A stretch of DNA of 64,000 nt. Origin: Actinomycetota bacterium (lineage in GTDB: Bacteria > Actinomycetota > Coriobacteriia > Anaerosomatales > PHET01). A model generated the notes under the pieces. The model saw nothing but the letters and a program-made list of their open reading frames with translations, did no database searches and was not told the DNA's origin. Below, one piece after another: positions 8,853-17,172 of this stretch. How positions within the stretch are numbered: the first letter of the stretch is position 1; every line of letters starts with the position of its first letter. A program made the position numbers and the translations under genes. Location: assembly GCA_029265315.1 (NCBI GenBank), contig JAJUJM010000009.1, forward strand, positions 1-64,000, read 5' to 3'.

Positions 8853-11750
8853 TTGCAGCGCACGAACGACCGGAACCCGAATCCGGCATCAAGCAGTTTC
8901 GCGTCATTGACCGACCCGAGAGCCCGGGCACAGGAACAGCGCGCCCGCTCTTTGAGGATCGGCCTGTATTCCGTCGGCGCGATCGCGGTGCTCGCATTCT
9001 CCATGGGCTGGAACCCGCCTTCCGGCAGGGTCCACTCCTTCACACAGGCGAGCGATCACAGCGCGACCAAGGACGCCGGCTGCACGAACTCAGGTGAGGG
9101 CTGTCACGGCGACGAGTCCTCATACGCGGACTTCAACGCCTACCACCCCGATTCAGACTGCACGACGTGTCACGACCACCAAGGCGTCGGTTGCCTCCCG
9201 TGCCACAGCCCGAAGGGACGGGAGTGTCAGACCTGCCACGACGGCACCATGGAGAAGGCCGGCGACCGGGTCCGCATCACCGACCCCTACCCCAAAGGCC
9301 ACTACCGGGAGACCACGCACACAGCGACCGGCACCGATATGCGCGCTGCGATGCGGGCGACGAAAGGCGGCAAGGCGAAGGCGACCTGCGGGTCGTGCCA
9401 CGCCCGCGACCTCATGAAGGCCCACACGAAGGTCCCGGTCGTCGACAAGTCGCCCTACGGAGACAGCGTCGGTTGCGGAGAGTGCCACAATGACGAACGT
9501 TCCGGCGGGCTCGAGCAGGTTCTCGCCGACTGGAAAGCCCGCCGTTGCGAAGACTGCCACACCCGCGAGAGCTCAAGCCCGATGCACTCGGCCAAGGTCG
9601 CCCCGAGCGTCGAGACGACTGACGAAGCCGGCTGCGGCTCGACCGGTCCCGGATGTCACGAGACCTCTGACCTGCACGGACTGCACGGCGACCGTCCGAA
9701 GGACTGTTCGACGCCAGGCGTGAAGGGTGAACCGGTCTGTCACGACCTCGAGGCCCAAGCCCATGCCACGAGCGAGTACCGCTGCGGCGACGGCGTCGAG
9801 GGTTGCCACGTGACGTACGAATCCGACCGCTATTCACACGAGAAGGACGCCTCGCTGCATCGCGCGGGCCTCGCTGTGGCCACGGCATCGCTCACCGACC
9901 CCCTGACGGGCACGACGACCTCATGCATCGGCTGCCATCGCATCGAGCTCACCGACGAGCACGGGAGACTCGGTTCTGCGCTCGCCGTTGGAAACGTCTG
10001 CCGCAACTGCCACGGTCGCAATACCACCACAGCCCGCGCGGTGGAGCGGAATTGGCCGGCCCGCATGACCGCCCAGGCATGCCTGGATTGTCACGGGCAG
10101 CCGGGCGTGCCGGCGCCGCACACATCGATTGACCTCGTCCATGAGGGTGTGCCGCTCGACGAGCGCGGCATACCTGATGCCCAAGCGTGCTCGGGAACGG
10201 TGTGCCACGAGACCACTGAGCTCAGAGAGGTGCATGCGGGACGAGGATGCACGCTCGACGGTTGTCACAGCGCCGGGGGCGCCGCGAGCGGGGTGCGCGT
10301 GGCGTGCGGAGGCGGCCCGCGCGACGGCGGCTGCCACGCCGGTTATTCGACGTTCGACGGCCACAAGAGGGTCGCGGGCAAGCACCGCGGAATCGAGATC
10401 GGCGACTCAGGCCGACCCACCCGCGGCGCGTGCGCGCGAGCCGGTTGCCACACCACCACGGACCTGACGGTGCTGCACCCGTCGGGATGCGAGATCGACG
10501 GGTGCCACCAGCCGGGCGTGCGGCCGACCGACAGGTCCTGCGGCGGCCCGGATGACGCTCCGTGCCACACCGGCTTCAGCGAGACACAGCATTTCGCCGA
10601 CCACAACGCCGACCGAACCGGGACCGTGAGAGGGGTCTCGTACGCCGCTGGGATGAATGGCGGTTGTTTCGGCTGCCACTCCGCCGACCTCGTGACCGCC
10701 CACACCGCCACTCCAGAGGCTCCGATCACCGGCGGAGGCGCGTCAAGTTGCCGCGTGTGCCACCACGACCCCGCCGACCCGGGCAACGGCCGGTACGCAG
10801 GTCTTCCCGCAGTGGTCCGGGCCACCGAGTCTTCCGACGTGCGCTGCGTCGCATGCCACGCCAGCGGCACTGCGAAACCATCCGAAACCCACGCCGCGTC
10901 CGCGCACCGCAGGTTCTCGCGCGAGACGGTCAGGCCTCTCGGCACGGTATGGGCGGATCCGTTCGAATCGTGGGCGGCGGCGTTCCGTTCACCTGCGGGC
11001 GGCGGCCACAACGTCGTGTCCGGCGCCGTCGTGGGGAGCGCCCCGACTAGGCCCTTCCCGATCACCGAATACGTCACCGGTGGGACGACCTACCGATGGG
11101 CGTTGCCTCCGAACACAGGAGCGACCAAGTGGCTGAAGCCCTCAGGCGGTGTCTCCTTCGACTCGCTCGAGGAGATTCGACACGCTCAGCTCAGCTGCAC
11201 TGACTGCCACGTGCTGCCGGCCGATATGACCGGTCCACATGGCTCGGCTGTGCCCGTCAGCATCGACCCCGAATACAGCCAGACCGAGTACGCGAACCCG
11301 TCACGCGGCCTGACCTCACAGTTCGCGGCGACAGGGACGGACCGGGTCGTGTGCATGAAGTGCCACAACCTGAGCTTCGGTTCGGTGCCCGGCAGCGACC
11401 AACCAGGCGGCAATCCTGTTCACGCCCAGCACGCACGACACCTCGGCGCACCGGCACATCACCCGCTGCGCTACGGCGAGAAGTGCATCGACTGCCACGT
11501 GCGCATCCCGCACGCCTCACGCAGTCCGCGGCTGCTCATTCGAACGATACCGTCAGCGAATCGCCCTGCCGACGTCTTCCCGTACGTCGACGAACGTCAC
11601 GACGGCCTTGCGGGCATCCTGCTGCGCTCTTTCGACAAGCCCACTGACCTGACCCGGTCGACCTGTGTGACCGGTGGGTGCCACGGCCATCACTCCGAGA
11701 ACGACCATCCCGAGCGTTCAGACGTGCCGACCGTGCCACTGTGGCCTTAA
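8853..11750 (+). CDS. Membrane-anchored multihaem cytochrome with expanded CXnCH motifs
   Basis: The protein is 965 residues with one N-terminal membrane segment (about 31-50), the rest extracytoplasmic. Fifteen standard CXXCH sites are present. Eleven further Cys...CysHis sites have longer spacers: CX4CH (CSGTVCH, CTLDGCH, CARAGCH, CEIDGCH, CVTGGCH), CX6CH (CTNSGEGCH, CGSTGPGCH, CGDGVEGCH), CX7CH (CGGPDDAPCH), CX8CH (CGGGPRDGGCH) and CX10CH (CSTPGVKGEPVCH). Up to 26 haems are therefore possible. The TTG start at 8853 sits seven bases after AGGAG, and no better start exists. A role in long-range or extracellular electron transfer is inferred. The neighbours are another multihaem cytochrome and a haem-motif HAMP protein. 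Confidence 0.88.
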   Translation: MQRTNDRNPNPASSSFASLTDPRARAQEQRARSLRIGLYSVGAIAVLAFSMGWNPPSGRVHSFTQASDHSATKDAGCTNSGEGCHGDESSYADFNAYHPDSDCTTCHDHQGVGCLPCHSPKGRECQTCHDGTMEKAGDRVRITDPYPKGHYRETTHTATGTDMRAAMRATKGGKAKATCGSCHARDLMKAHTKVPVVDKSPYGDSVGCGECHNDERSGGLEQVLADWKARRCEDCHTRESSSPMHSAKVAPSVETTDEAGCGSTGPGCHETSDLHGLHGDRPKDCSTPGVKGEPVCHDLEAQAHATSEYRCGDGVEGCHVTYESDRYSHEKDASLHRAGLAVATASLTDPLTGTTTSCIGCHRIELTDEHGRLGSALAVGNVCRNCHGRNTTTARAVERNWPARMTAQACLDCHGQPGVPAPHTSIDLVHEGVPLDERGIPDAQACSGTVCHETTELREVHAGRGCTLDGCHSAGGAASGVRVACGGGPRDGGCHAGYSTFDGHKRVAGKHRGIEIGDSGRPTRGACARAGCHTTTDLTVLHPSGCEIDGCHQPGVRPTDRSCGGPDDAPCHTGFSETQHFADHNADRTGTVRGVSYAAGMNGGCFGCHSADLVTAHTATPEAPITGGGASSCRVCHHDPADPGNGRYAGLPAVVRATESSDVRCVACHASGTAKPSETHAASAHRRFSRETVRPLGTVWADPFESWAAAFRSPAGGGHNVVSGAVVGSAPTRPFPITEYVTGGTTYRWALPPNTGATKWLKPSGGVSFDSLEEIRHAQLSCTDCHVLPADMTGPHGSAVPVSIDPEYSQTEYANPSRGLTSQFAATGTDRVVCMKCHNLSFGSVPGSDQPGGNPVHAQHARHLGAPAHHPLRYGEKCIDCHVRIPHASRSPRLLIRTIPSANRPADVFPYVDERHDGLAGILLRSFDKPTDLTRSTCVTGGCHGHHSENDHPERSDVPTVPLWP

Positions 11751-11860
11751 GGACCGATCGCGTTCGTCCTCGAGACGGCTCATCGAGGAAGAGCGCGCAG
11801 AATGAGAGCGATCGAGCCGGATATGGTGCGGACCGAGACGGACCGAAGAGTGGAGGCGTC

Positions 11861-13900
11861 ATGAGTTCGAGTGGATTCGCTCGAGGTGCGGCGGTGTTGT
11901 GCGTGGCAGCACTTCTCGTCACACCCACGATCGCCGGAGCGGCAACGGCGAACGGCATCTCGTACGCAGGGAGCTCCAAGTGCCTCGAATGCCATGGGCG
12001 GACGAGCGGGCGCTGGCAGGTGGGGTCGTACCTGACGACACTGCACGGCCTGAACGTGCGAACCATCGACGAGATCGGTGGCGTGAGCAAGATCTTTCCC
12101 GCGCCGAATGCATCGGCATGGCCGTCTCCCATGATCGCCGGCGGCACCTTCCGTTTCGCGCCGGCGGACGTCGCGTACCAGATGGGTGGCCACGACTCCC
12201 ACACGACACGGTTCATCTCGAAGTACGGCAACGACAAGCCCAACACCCTGTCGACCGGGTACACCCAGCCGACGGTCGCCGGCCCTAAAGACGACCTCGT
12301 GCTCTTCAACGGCCGGTACCTGTCCCACGAGGGGTACTGGTACCCGTCCGCGATCACTCCGCGTCTCGTGATGCAGAACTGCGGACCGTGCCACTTCACC
12401 GGCGTGAACCGGCCAGCCCAGACCGACTACACGCTGCCCAATGGCAGCAAGATGTCGCCGAACACACCCACGAGCTTCAGCGAGCACGGCATCCGCTGCG
12501 AGTCGTGCCATGCGGCCAACGCCGGCGACAAGCACTGGAGCGCGAACGTCCCGGTCTCGCGCACGATGAATGTGCTGAAGAGCCAGACTTGCGGGCAATG
12601 CCACGTCAAGTTCACGTCGAAGCAGCGCAACGCGACCAACGGGACGTGGACGAGCCCGAACGGATTCACTGCGGACCAGAAGCTCACCGACTTCGGCACG
12701 ATCACCGGATACCAATGGGTGAAGAAGTCATTCGGGGAGCCCGAGCCGTCCATACCCGCGACCGACCCCACCTTCTTCCCCACCGGGCATATGAAGGCCG
12801 GCGGTCACGGCGATGGTCTCTACAACGAGTGGCTCCTGTCCGCTCACTCCCACTCGCTTCGGACCCAGAACGGTGCCCTCTACATCCCGTCACTCAGAGA
12901 CGAGTGCTTGCGTTGCCACTCGGGTGAGGGCTTCCTCAAGAGCATCGGCTACGGAGCCGACGGCCCCAACGACATAGGGCTGCATCGTTCGAGCGTCGCC
13001 AGCGACACGCTGAACGTCGAATGCGGCATCTGCCACGCCGTCCACCCGAAGTCGGGCACCGGGACCCAACTGCGCCTTGGCACGGACGAGCTGTGCATGA
13101 AGTGCCACGCTGCGAATACGCTGTGCACCAAGGGCGGCGGCACCGCCGAGATACGTAGCGGCCGCGGCCTGGCAGGCGTGGGCGAGACCGGCCCGTGGAT
13201 GCCTGATGCTGAGTGCTACGAGTGCCACATGCCGCTCAGCGCCGAAGGCGACCGCAGTCACCGGTTCACGATCCTGATGCCGGGCGATGCGGCGAAGTGG
13301 AAGAGTCAGTTCGTCGAGGCGCTCGACGCTGACTCCTGTTCGCCCTGCCACCACGGCAGAACTCTCGAGCAGCTCCAGGACGATATCGACGGCTGGCAGA
13401 GCGCGACCGGTCGACGACTCGCCTCAGCGAAAGTCGCCGTGGCCGCCGCGAAAAAGCGGCCCGCCTCGAAGTCCGGCTTGGGCAGGACATTGCTCGCGGC
13501 AGCCGAGAAGAACGTGACTCTCGTGGAAGGCGATGGCAGCAAGGGGGTCCACAACTATCCGTACGTGAGCGCCGGTCTCGAGCGAGCCGTCATCCTCGCC
13601 AACGGCGTGGGTGCTCGCTTCACCGCGCTGCGCAGCACCCCGTACTCGTCCGCCTCTCGCGTGGCTCTCGTCCACGGCGTGCTGCGTATGGGTGGAGGGT
13701 CGTCAGCAGGCCAGCTCGTCCGCATCGAGGCCCGTCCTGCGGGTGCCGCACGCTGGTCGAGCGTGGGCACCGTGCTGACGGGCGAAGGCGGAACGTTCGC
13801 ATGGGCGGTCAGGCCATCCCGCACGACGACCTACCGGGCGGTCTGGTCACCGATGACGGGGGCGAACCTCGCTTCGGCCTCCAGCACCGTACGACGCTAG
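11861..13900 (+). CDS. Secreted nine-haem cytochrome c with C-terminal beta domain
   Basis: The 679-residue precursor has a signal peptide (residues 1-27, ending near GAA). Nine CXXCH sites follow: CLECH, CGPCH, CESCH, CGQCH, CLRCH, CGICH, CMKCH, CYECH and CSPCH. The opening YAGSSKCLECHG and the segment HGIRCESCHA resemble c554- and NrfA-related cytochromes. After the last haem comes a helical stretch ending near HNYPYVSAGLERA, like the C-terminal helices of that superfamily. The final 90 residues form an Ig-like beta domain resembling one in the caspase-like protein of this window. The ATG at 11861 follows GGAGG-like TGGAGG. Substrate reduction or electron transfer are both possible. Confidence 0.85.
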   Translation: MSSSGFARGAAVLCVAALLVTPTIAGAATANGISYAGSSKCLECHGRTSGRWQVGSYLTTLHGLNVRTIDEIGGVSKIFPAPNASAWPSPMIAGGTFRFAPADVAYQMGGHDSHTTRFISKYGNDKPNTLSTGYTQPTVAGPKDDLVLFNGRYLSHEGYWYPSAITPRLVMQNCGPCHFTGVNRPAQTDYTLPNGSKMSPNTPTSFSEHGIRCESCHAANAGDKHWSANVPVSRTMNVLKSQTCGQCHVKFTSKQRNATNGTWTSPNGFTADQKLTDFGTITGYQWVKKSFGEPEPSIPATDPTFFPTGHMKAGGHGDGLYNEWLLSAHSHSLRTQNGALYIPSLRDECLRCHSGEGFLKSIGYGADGPNDIGLHRSSVASDTLNVECGICHAVHPKSGTGTQLRLGTDELCMKCHAANTLCTKGGGTAEIRSGRGLAGVGETGPWMPDAECYECHMPLSAEGDRSHRFTILMPGDAAKWKSQFVEALDADSCSPCHHGRTLEQLQDDIDGWQSATGRRLASAKVAVAAAKKRPASKSGLGRTLLAAAEKNVTLVEGDGSKGVHNYPYVSAGLERAVILANGVGARFTALRSTPYSSASRVALVHGVLRMGGGSSAGQLVRIEARPAGAARWSSVGTVLTGEGGTFAWAVRPSRTTTYRAVWSPMTGANLASASSTVRR

Positions 13901-13997
13901 AGCGGTGTGCGACGTGACTGAAGCTATTTGGAGCCACAACCGTTAGAGTAGGGAGAGGACCACGCACGACGCCGGTCCGAGCGAAGGGGAGCATGGT

Positions 13998-14909
13998 ATG
14001 AAGAACTGGTCGATCAGAACGAGGATCCTGCTTGGAGTGGTGCTGGTCAACTTGATCGGCATGGTGGTCGTCATGGTCTACCTGCACGAGTCGTACTCCG
14101 GCGGACTGGACGTCACCGAACAGAAGTCGGCGACCCTGGGCGTGTCGGCATGGGATGCCCTCGTGGATGTAGGCAGCGAGAAGCTCGGTGATATCACCAC
14201 CCGCGAAGGAGCACAGAAGCACGTCGACGCCCTCAAGTCGATCACGAGCGCGGAGTACGGCCTTCTCATCGACAAAGCCGTCCTGGACGAAGCCGAGTAC
14301 GCGGAAGAAGCCGAGGCCGCTGGTCTGCCGAGCGACTGGAACGAACGCGAGAACTACGTGTTGCTCGCCACCACCGACCCTGCGGTCGCCGACCAGATGC
14401 AGCTCCAGGCGACCCCGGACTCCATCCCCGAGATAGGCAGGATCGTCGGCGTGGAGAACGGTGCGTGCTCCAAGACCTGCCACGGAGCGGTCGGCGGCGA
14501 AGGCGATTTCTGGAGAGTCCGCTGGAGCCAGGACGACAAGAGTCGCGGACACGTGGTCTTCCCCGTCTCGGACGAGAACGGCAAGCCCATCGGCGTCGTC
14601 TACTCGATCGAGGACATCAGCGCCCAAGCCGACTCGGCACGCGCCACGATGGTCAACACCGGCGCGGTCATCATCGGCGGCTTGGTCGCGGCCACCATCG
14701 TCATCGCCCTGCTGCTCAACGCGCTCGTCTTCAGGCGCCTCGACCGGATGATGTCCAGCATCCAGGACATCTCCGTCCGTGTGGCGGGCGGCGACTTCGG
14801 GGCCCACTTCCAGCCGGACGGCACGAGCGACGAGATAGGCCGCTTCGAGGAGTTCTTCGCACGGTTCATGGACCTCATGGCCGGCACCCTCAAGTCGCTC
14901 ATGAAGTAA
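13998..14909 (+). CDS. Periplasmic CX3CH haem-type sensor with HAMP and no output domain
   Basis: The 303-residue protein has a first membrane segment (about 7-29), an extracytoplasmic domain (about 30-212), a second membrane segment (about 214-237) and a HAMP domain (about 238-290). Then it stops. The outer domain contains CSKTCH at Cys157, a CX3CH site that could hold a c-type haem. GHVVFPVSDENGKPIGVVYSIED is like the end of a PAS/dCache fold. Chemoreceptors and histidine kinases of this layout continue into a signalling module, but here the stop is followed at once by a terminator. It may be a redox sensor that signals through a partner. It is the last gene of the cytochrome cluster. Confidence 0.75.
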   Translation: MKNWSIRTRILLGVVLVNLIGMVVVMVYLHESYSGGLDVTEQKSATLGVSAWDALVDVGSEKLGDITTREGAQKHVDALKSITSAEYGLLIDKAVLDEAEYAEEAEAAGLPSDWNERENYVLLATTDPAVADQMQLQATPDSIPEIGRIVGVENGACSKTCHGAVGGEGDFWRVRWSQDDKSRGHVVFPVSDENGKPIGVVYSIEDISAQADSARATMVNTGAVIIGGLVAATIVIALLLNALVFRRLDRMMSSIQDISVRVAGGDFGAHFQPDGTSDEIGRFEEFFARFMDLMAGTLKSLMK

Positions 14910-14930
14910 GACGAACGAGCACGGTCTGAG

Positions 14931-14958
14931 AAGGGGGCCCACCGGGCCCCCTTCTGCG
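14931..14958 (+). terminator. Rho-independent terminator of the cytochrome cluster
   Basis: A perfect 10-bp stem (AAGGGGGCCC with GGGCCCCCTT) closes a 3-base loop ACC. It begins 22 bases after the stop of the HAMP protein. The 3' side is only weakly T-rich. Confidence 0.8.
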
Positions 14959-15065
14959 TTCTCGGAATCAGAGGCTCATGTGCGTCACTTCGTCGCGCAA
15001 ATGGGTAGACTGACGTGGAAGCGCCCAGAAGACCGGGCGTATCCCCTTCAAGGAGGCTCATCCTC

Positions 15066-15515
15066 ATGACACCCAAGTCAGGCGATACCGTTCGCGTCCA
15101 CTATCGCGGCACGTTGAGTGACGGCACCGAGTTCGACTCGAGTGCCGGTCGGGATCCGCTGGAGTTCGAAGTGGGCGCCGGCCAGGTCATCCCCGGTTTC
15201 GACGAAGCGGTGGCCGGGCTTGAGGTCGGCCAGTCGACGACCGTCACCATCGCCGCGTGCGACGCCTATGGTGAGCGCGTGGACGAGGCCGTGCAGGACT
15301 TCCCTCGCGAAGCGTTCGGTGAGGACGTTCCCGAGGTGGGATGGACCGTCGAGCTGCAGGCGCCCGACGGGTCACGCATGGCCGCGACGATCGTGGGCGT
15401 CGGCGACGAAGTCGTCACCCTCGACTTCAACCACCCCTTGGCCGGCGAGGAGCTCACGTTCGAGATAGAGCTCGTCGGGGTGGACGCGGGCGGCTCCGGC
15501 ATCATCCTGCCGTAG
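15066..15515 (+). CDS. FKBP-type peptidyl-prolyl isomerase, SlyD-like
   Basis: The 149-residue protein catalyses proline cis-trans isomerisation and probably acts as a chaperone. It contains VRVHYRGTLSDGTEFDSS, the GAGQVIPGFDEAVAGLEVGQ core and an inserted IF (chaperone) domain about residues 70-120, ending in FNHPLAGEELTFEIEL as in SlyD. The long His-rich metal tail of E. coli SlyD is absent. AGGAGG lies nine bases before the ATG. No signal peptide is present, so it is cytoplasmic. Confidence 0.92.
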   Translation: MTPKSGDTVRVHYRGTLSDGTEFDSSAGRDPLEFEVGAGQVIPGFDEAVAGLEVGQSTTVTIAACDAYGERVDEAVQDFPREAFGEDVPEVGWTVELQAPDGSRMAATIVGVGDEVVTLDFNHPLAGEELTFEIELVGVDAGGSGIILP

Positions 15516-15545
15516 ACAGGCTACCGCGTTCCCGATCGGTTCACA

Positions 15546-15565
15546 CGAACGATAGCGGTCGTTCG
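15546..15565 (+). terminator. Weak hairpin after the FKBP gene
   Basis: CGAACGA and TCGTTCG form a 7-bp stem around TAGCGG, 30 bases after the FKBP stop. There is no T-run, so a terminator role is tentative. Confidence 0.35.
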
Positions 15566-15602
15566 CTGCGACTTCCCGACTCCTTCACACCCCGGGTGCA
15601 TA

Positions 15603-15625
15603 TCTGAATCAGACGAGGATTCAGA
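15603..15625. promoter_or_regulatory. Inverted repeat in the leader of the DUF2202 gene
   Basis: TCTGAAT and ATTCAGA form a 7-bp perfect inverted repeat with a 9-base spacer, 20 bases upstream of the ATG. It could be an operator or a small RNA hairpin. No regulator is assigned. Confidence 0.35.
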
Positions 15626-15644
15626 CCACCCGGAGGCGAGAGTC

Positions 15645-16325
15645 ATGAAAGCCGATCGTTCCAGGCACTTGTTCACCGTCGCGGTCGCCGCGCTGTCTGT
15701 GGCGCTTGCATTGCCCACCCTCGCATTCGGCAGACTGCCTCAAGAGGACCGCGCACTGCTCGCAGCTTCGCAGACGGTGGCCACGACCGCGCCCGCCCCT
15801 GGCGCCGTGCAGCCCGACGCTCTGACAGCTACCGCGACTGATCCGTCCTCGCTGGCAGCCGATCTCGCATTCATGCGCGAAGAGGAGAAGCTCGCCCGCG
15901 ACGTCTACACCGTACTGGCCCAGAAATGGGGGCTGCGCACCTTCAGCAACATCGCCCGCAGCGAGCAGGTGCACATGGATGCGGTCCTGGTGTTGCTCGA
16001 TCGCTACGGCTTCACCGACCCCGCAGCCGACCTGCCGGCCGGCTCGTACGCCGACCCACACCTGCAGGAGCTCTACGATGCCCTGATCGCCCGCGGATCA
16101 GTCTCCATCGAAGAGGCTCTCGCGGTGGGCAAGTTGATCGAACAGACCGACATCGCCGACCTTGACGAGCGCATCGAACGGACCGACGAAGCCGACGTGG
16201 CGGCCGTGTACGAGAACCTTCGTGCCGGTTCGGTCAACCATCTTGCCGCATTCGAGAAGCAGCTCAGCGGCCGGATCGGCCCATCGTCGGCGAATGCGAA
16301 CCGCGGCTTCCGCCGCGGACGCTGA
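15645..16325 (+). CDS. DUF2202 ferritin-like secreted protein
   Basis: The 226-residue precursor has a signal peptide (about 1-29) and a Thr/Ala/Pro linker. A DUF2202 domain follows (about 68-215). The family signature is clear: REEEKLARDVYTVLAQKWG, FSNIARSEQVHMDAV, and VNHLAAFEKQL at the end. Conserved Glu/His residues in paired helices resemble ferritin-like metal sites. The biochemical role of DUF2202 is not established. GGAGG lies eight bases before the ATG. Confidence 0.88.
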   Translation: MKADRSRHLFTVAVAALSVALALPTLAFGRLPQEDRALLAASQTVATTAPAPGAVQPDALTATATDPSSLAADLAFMREEEKLARDVYTVLAQKWGLRTFSNIARSEQVHMDAVLVLLDRYGFTDPAADLPAGSYADPHLQELYDALIARGSVSIEEALAVGKLIEQTDIADLDERIERTDEADVAAVYENLRAGSVNHLAAFEKQLSGRIGPSSANANRGFRRGR

Positions 16326-16378
16326 TACGCCGGGTCGCGCATGAGTCCTGCGTGCCCATGAAAGGGCCCGCCCACGAG

Positions 16379-16414
16379 ATACGCTCCTCGGGCCGAGAGG
16401 CCCGAGGAGCGTAT
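16379..16414. terminator. 16-bp perfect hairpin between DUF2202 gene and tRNA-Leu
   Basis: Sixteen perfectly paired bases enclose a tetraloop read GAGA on the plus strand (a GNRA loop) and TCTC on the minus strand. It lies 53 bases past the DUF2202 stop and ten bases past the 3' end of tRNA-Leu. It could stop transcription from both sides, although neither side has a T-run. Confidence 0.55.
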
Positions 16415-16423
16415 CGGTGCTGA

Positions 16424-16509
16424 TGGTGCGGGTGAGAGGAGTTGAACCTCCACGGGGTTGCCCCCACATGGACCTGAACCATGCGCGTCTGCCATTCCGC
16501 CACACCCGC
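16424..16509 (-). tRNA. tRNA-Leu (anticodon CAG)
   Basis: The 86-base cloverleaf has a 7-bp acceptor stem (GCGGGTG/CACCCGC), anticodon stem CATGG/CCATG with loop TTCAGGT, and a long variable arm (GGGG-CAA-CCCC type) as in class II tRNAs. The T loop is TTCAACT and the 3' CCA is encoded. It reads CUG codons. Confidence 0.95.
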
Positions 16510-16623
16510 GTAGCGAGACGACAGGGTAGCACAAGCCCGTACGCTGGCAAAGAAGAGCACCGAACATGACCACCGGTCAGAAGGTCACGGAGATGAGACG
16601 GGCCTTGTCGCTCTTCCTCGGGC

Positions 16624-16962
16624 TCAGCGGTTCAGCGGGTTGATGTCCTGCGTCTCGGTCCGCGCGCGATCGAGCAGGCTGCGGCCTTCGAACGCCGCGC
16701 TCGACCAGAGATAGACCTGCCACACGATGAGCGCGCCCATGAGTATGATGACGAGCAACGTGAAGTAGCCCTTCGCGAGCATCCAGCGCTGGGCCTTCTT
16801 GAGGTCTTTGATCTCCGCCTCGTACTCGGCGGAGTGTCGCCACCCCTTGCCTCCATCGAGCGGCGTCACCTCGCCGCCCCGGACATAGCTGCGCAAGACC
16901 TCGCGATCGAGTCTCGACAGACCGGCGAGGCTTTCGTCCGTGTGCTGCTGTGGCTCGCCCAT
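16624..16962 (-). CDS. Small single-span membrane protein, unknown function
   Basis: The 112-residue protein starts at MGEPQQHTDESLAG, chosen because GGAAAG lies seven bases before that ATG. The first 70 residues are charged and soluble (including LSRLDREVLRSYVRGGEV). One membrane segment follows (FTLLVIILMGALIVWQVYLW, about 72-91), with a short polar tail. No family is recognised. It lies just upstream of tRNA-Leu and is divergent from the kinase cluster. Confidence 0.65.
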   Translation of the reverse strand: MGEPQQHTDESLAGLSRLDREVLRSYVRGGEVTPLDGGKGWRHSAEYEAEIKDLKKAQRWMLAKGYFTLLVIILMGALIVWQVYLWSSAAFEGRSLLDRARTETQDINPLNR

Positions 16963-17126
16963 GGGGTGGCTTTCCGTCGACGGGATCTTTCGGCGAATGA
17001 TACTCCGCGACACGCACGATGCCTATACGGGTCCGGCGAGGGTGGACGCACCTGCGCGTCAGGGCAGTTCGTGTCGGTCGGTCTCCGCGCGAGATCCCGC
17101 GAAGGGGCGACAAGCCCCACGCACGG

Positions 17127-17132
17127 TAGAAT
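17127..17132 (+). promoter_or_regulatory. Candidate -10 box of the kinase-FHA cluster
   Basis: TAGAAT lies 40 bases before the GTG of the kinase gene. The same hexamer precedes the pknB-like and HAD genes. No clear -35 is visible. Confidence 0.4.
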
Positions 17133-17172
17133 CGGGACAGGCGTTCGCCCGCTCGACCGATGACGGAGCCCC

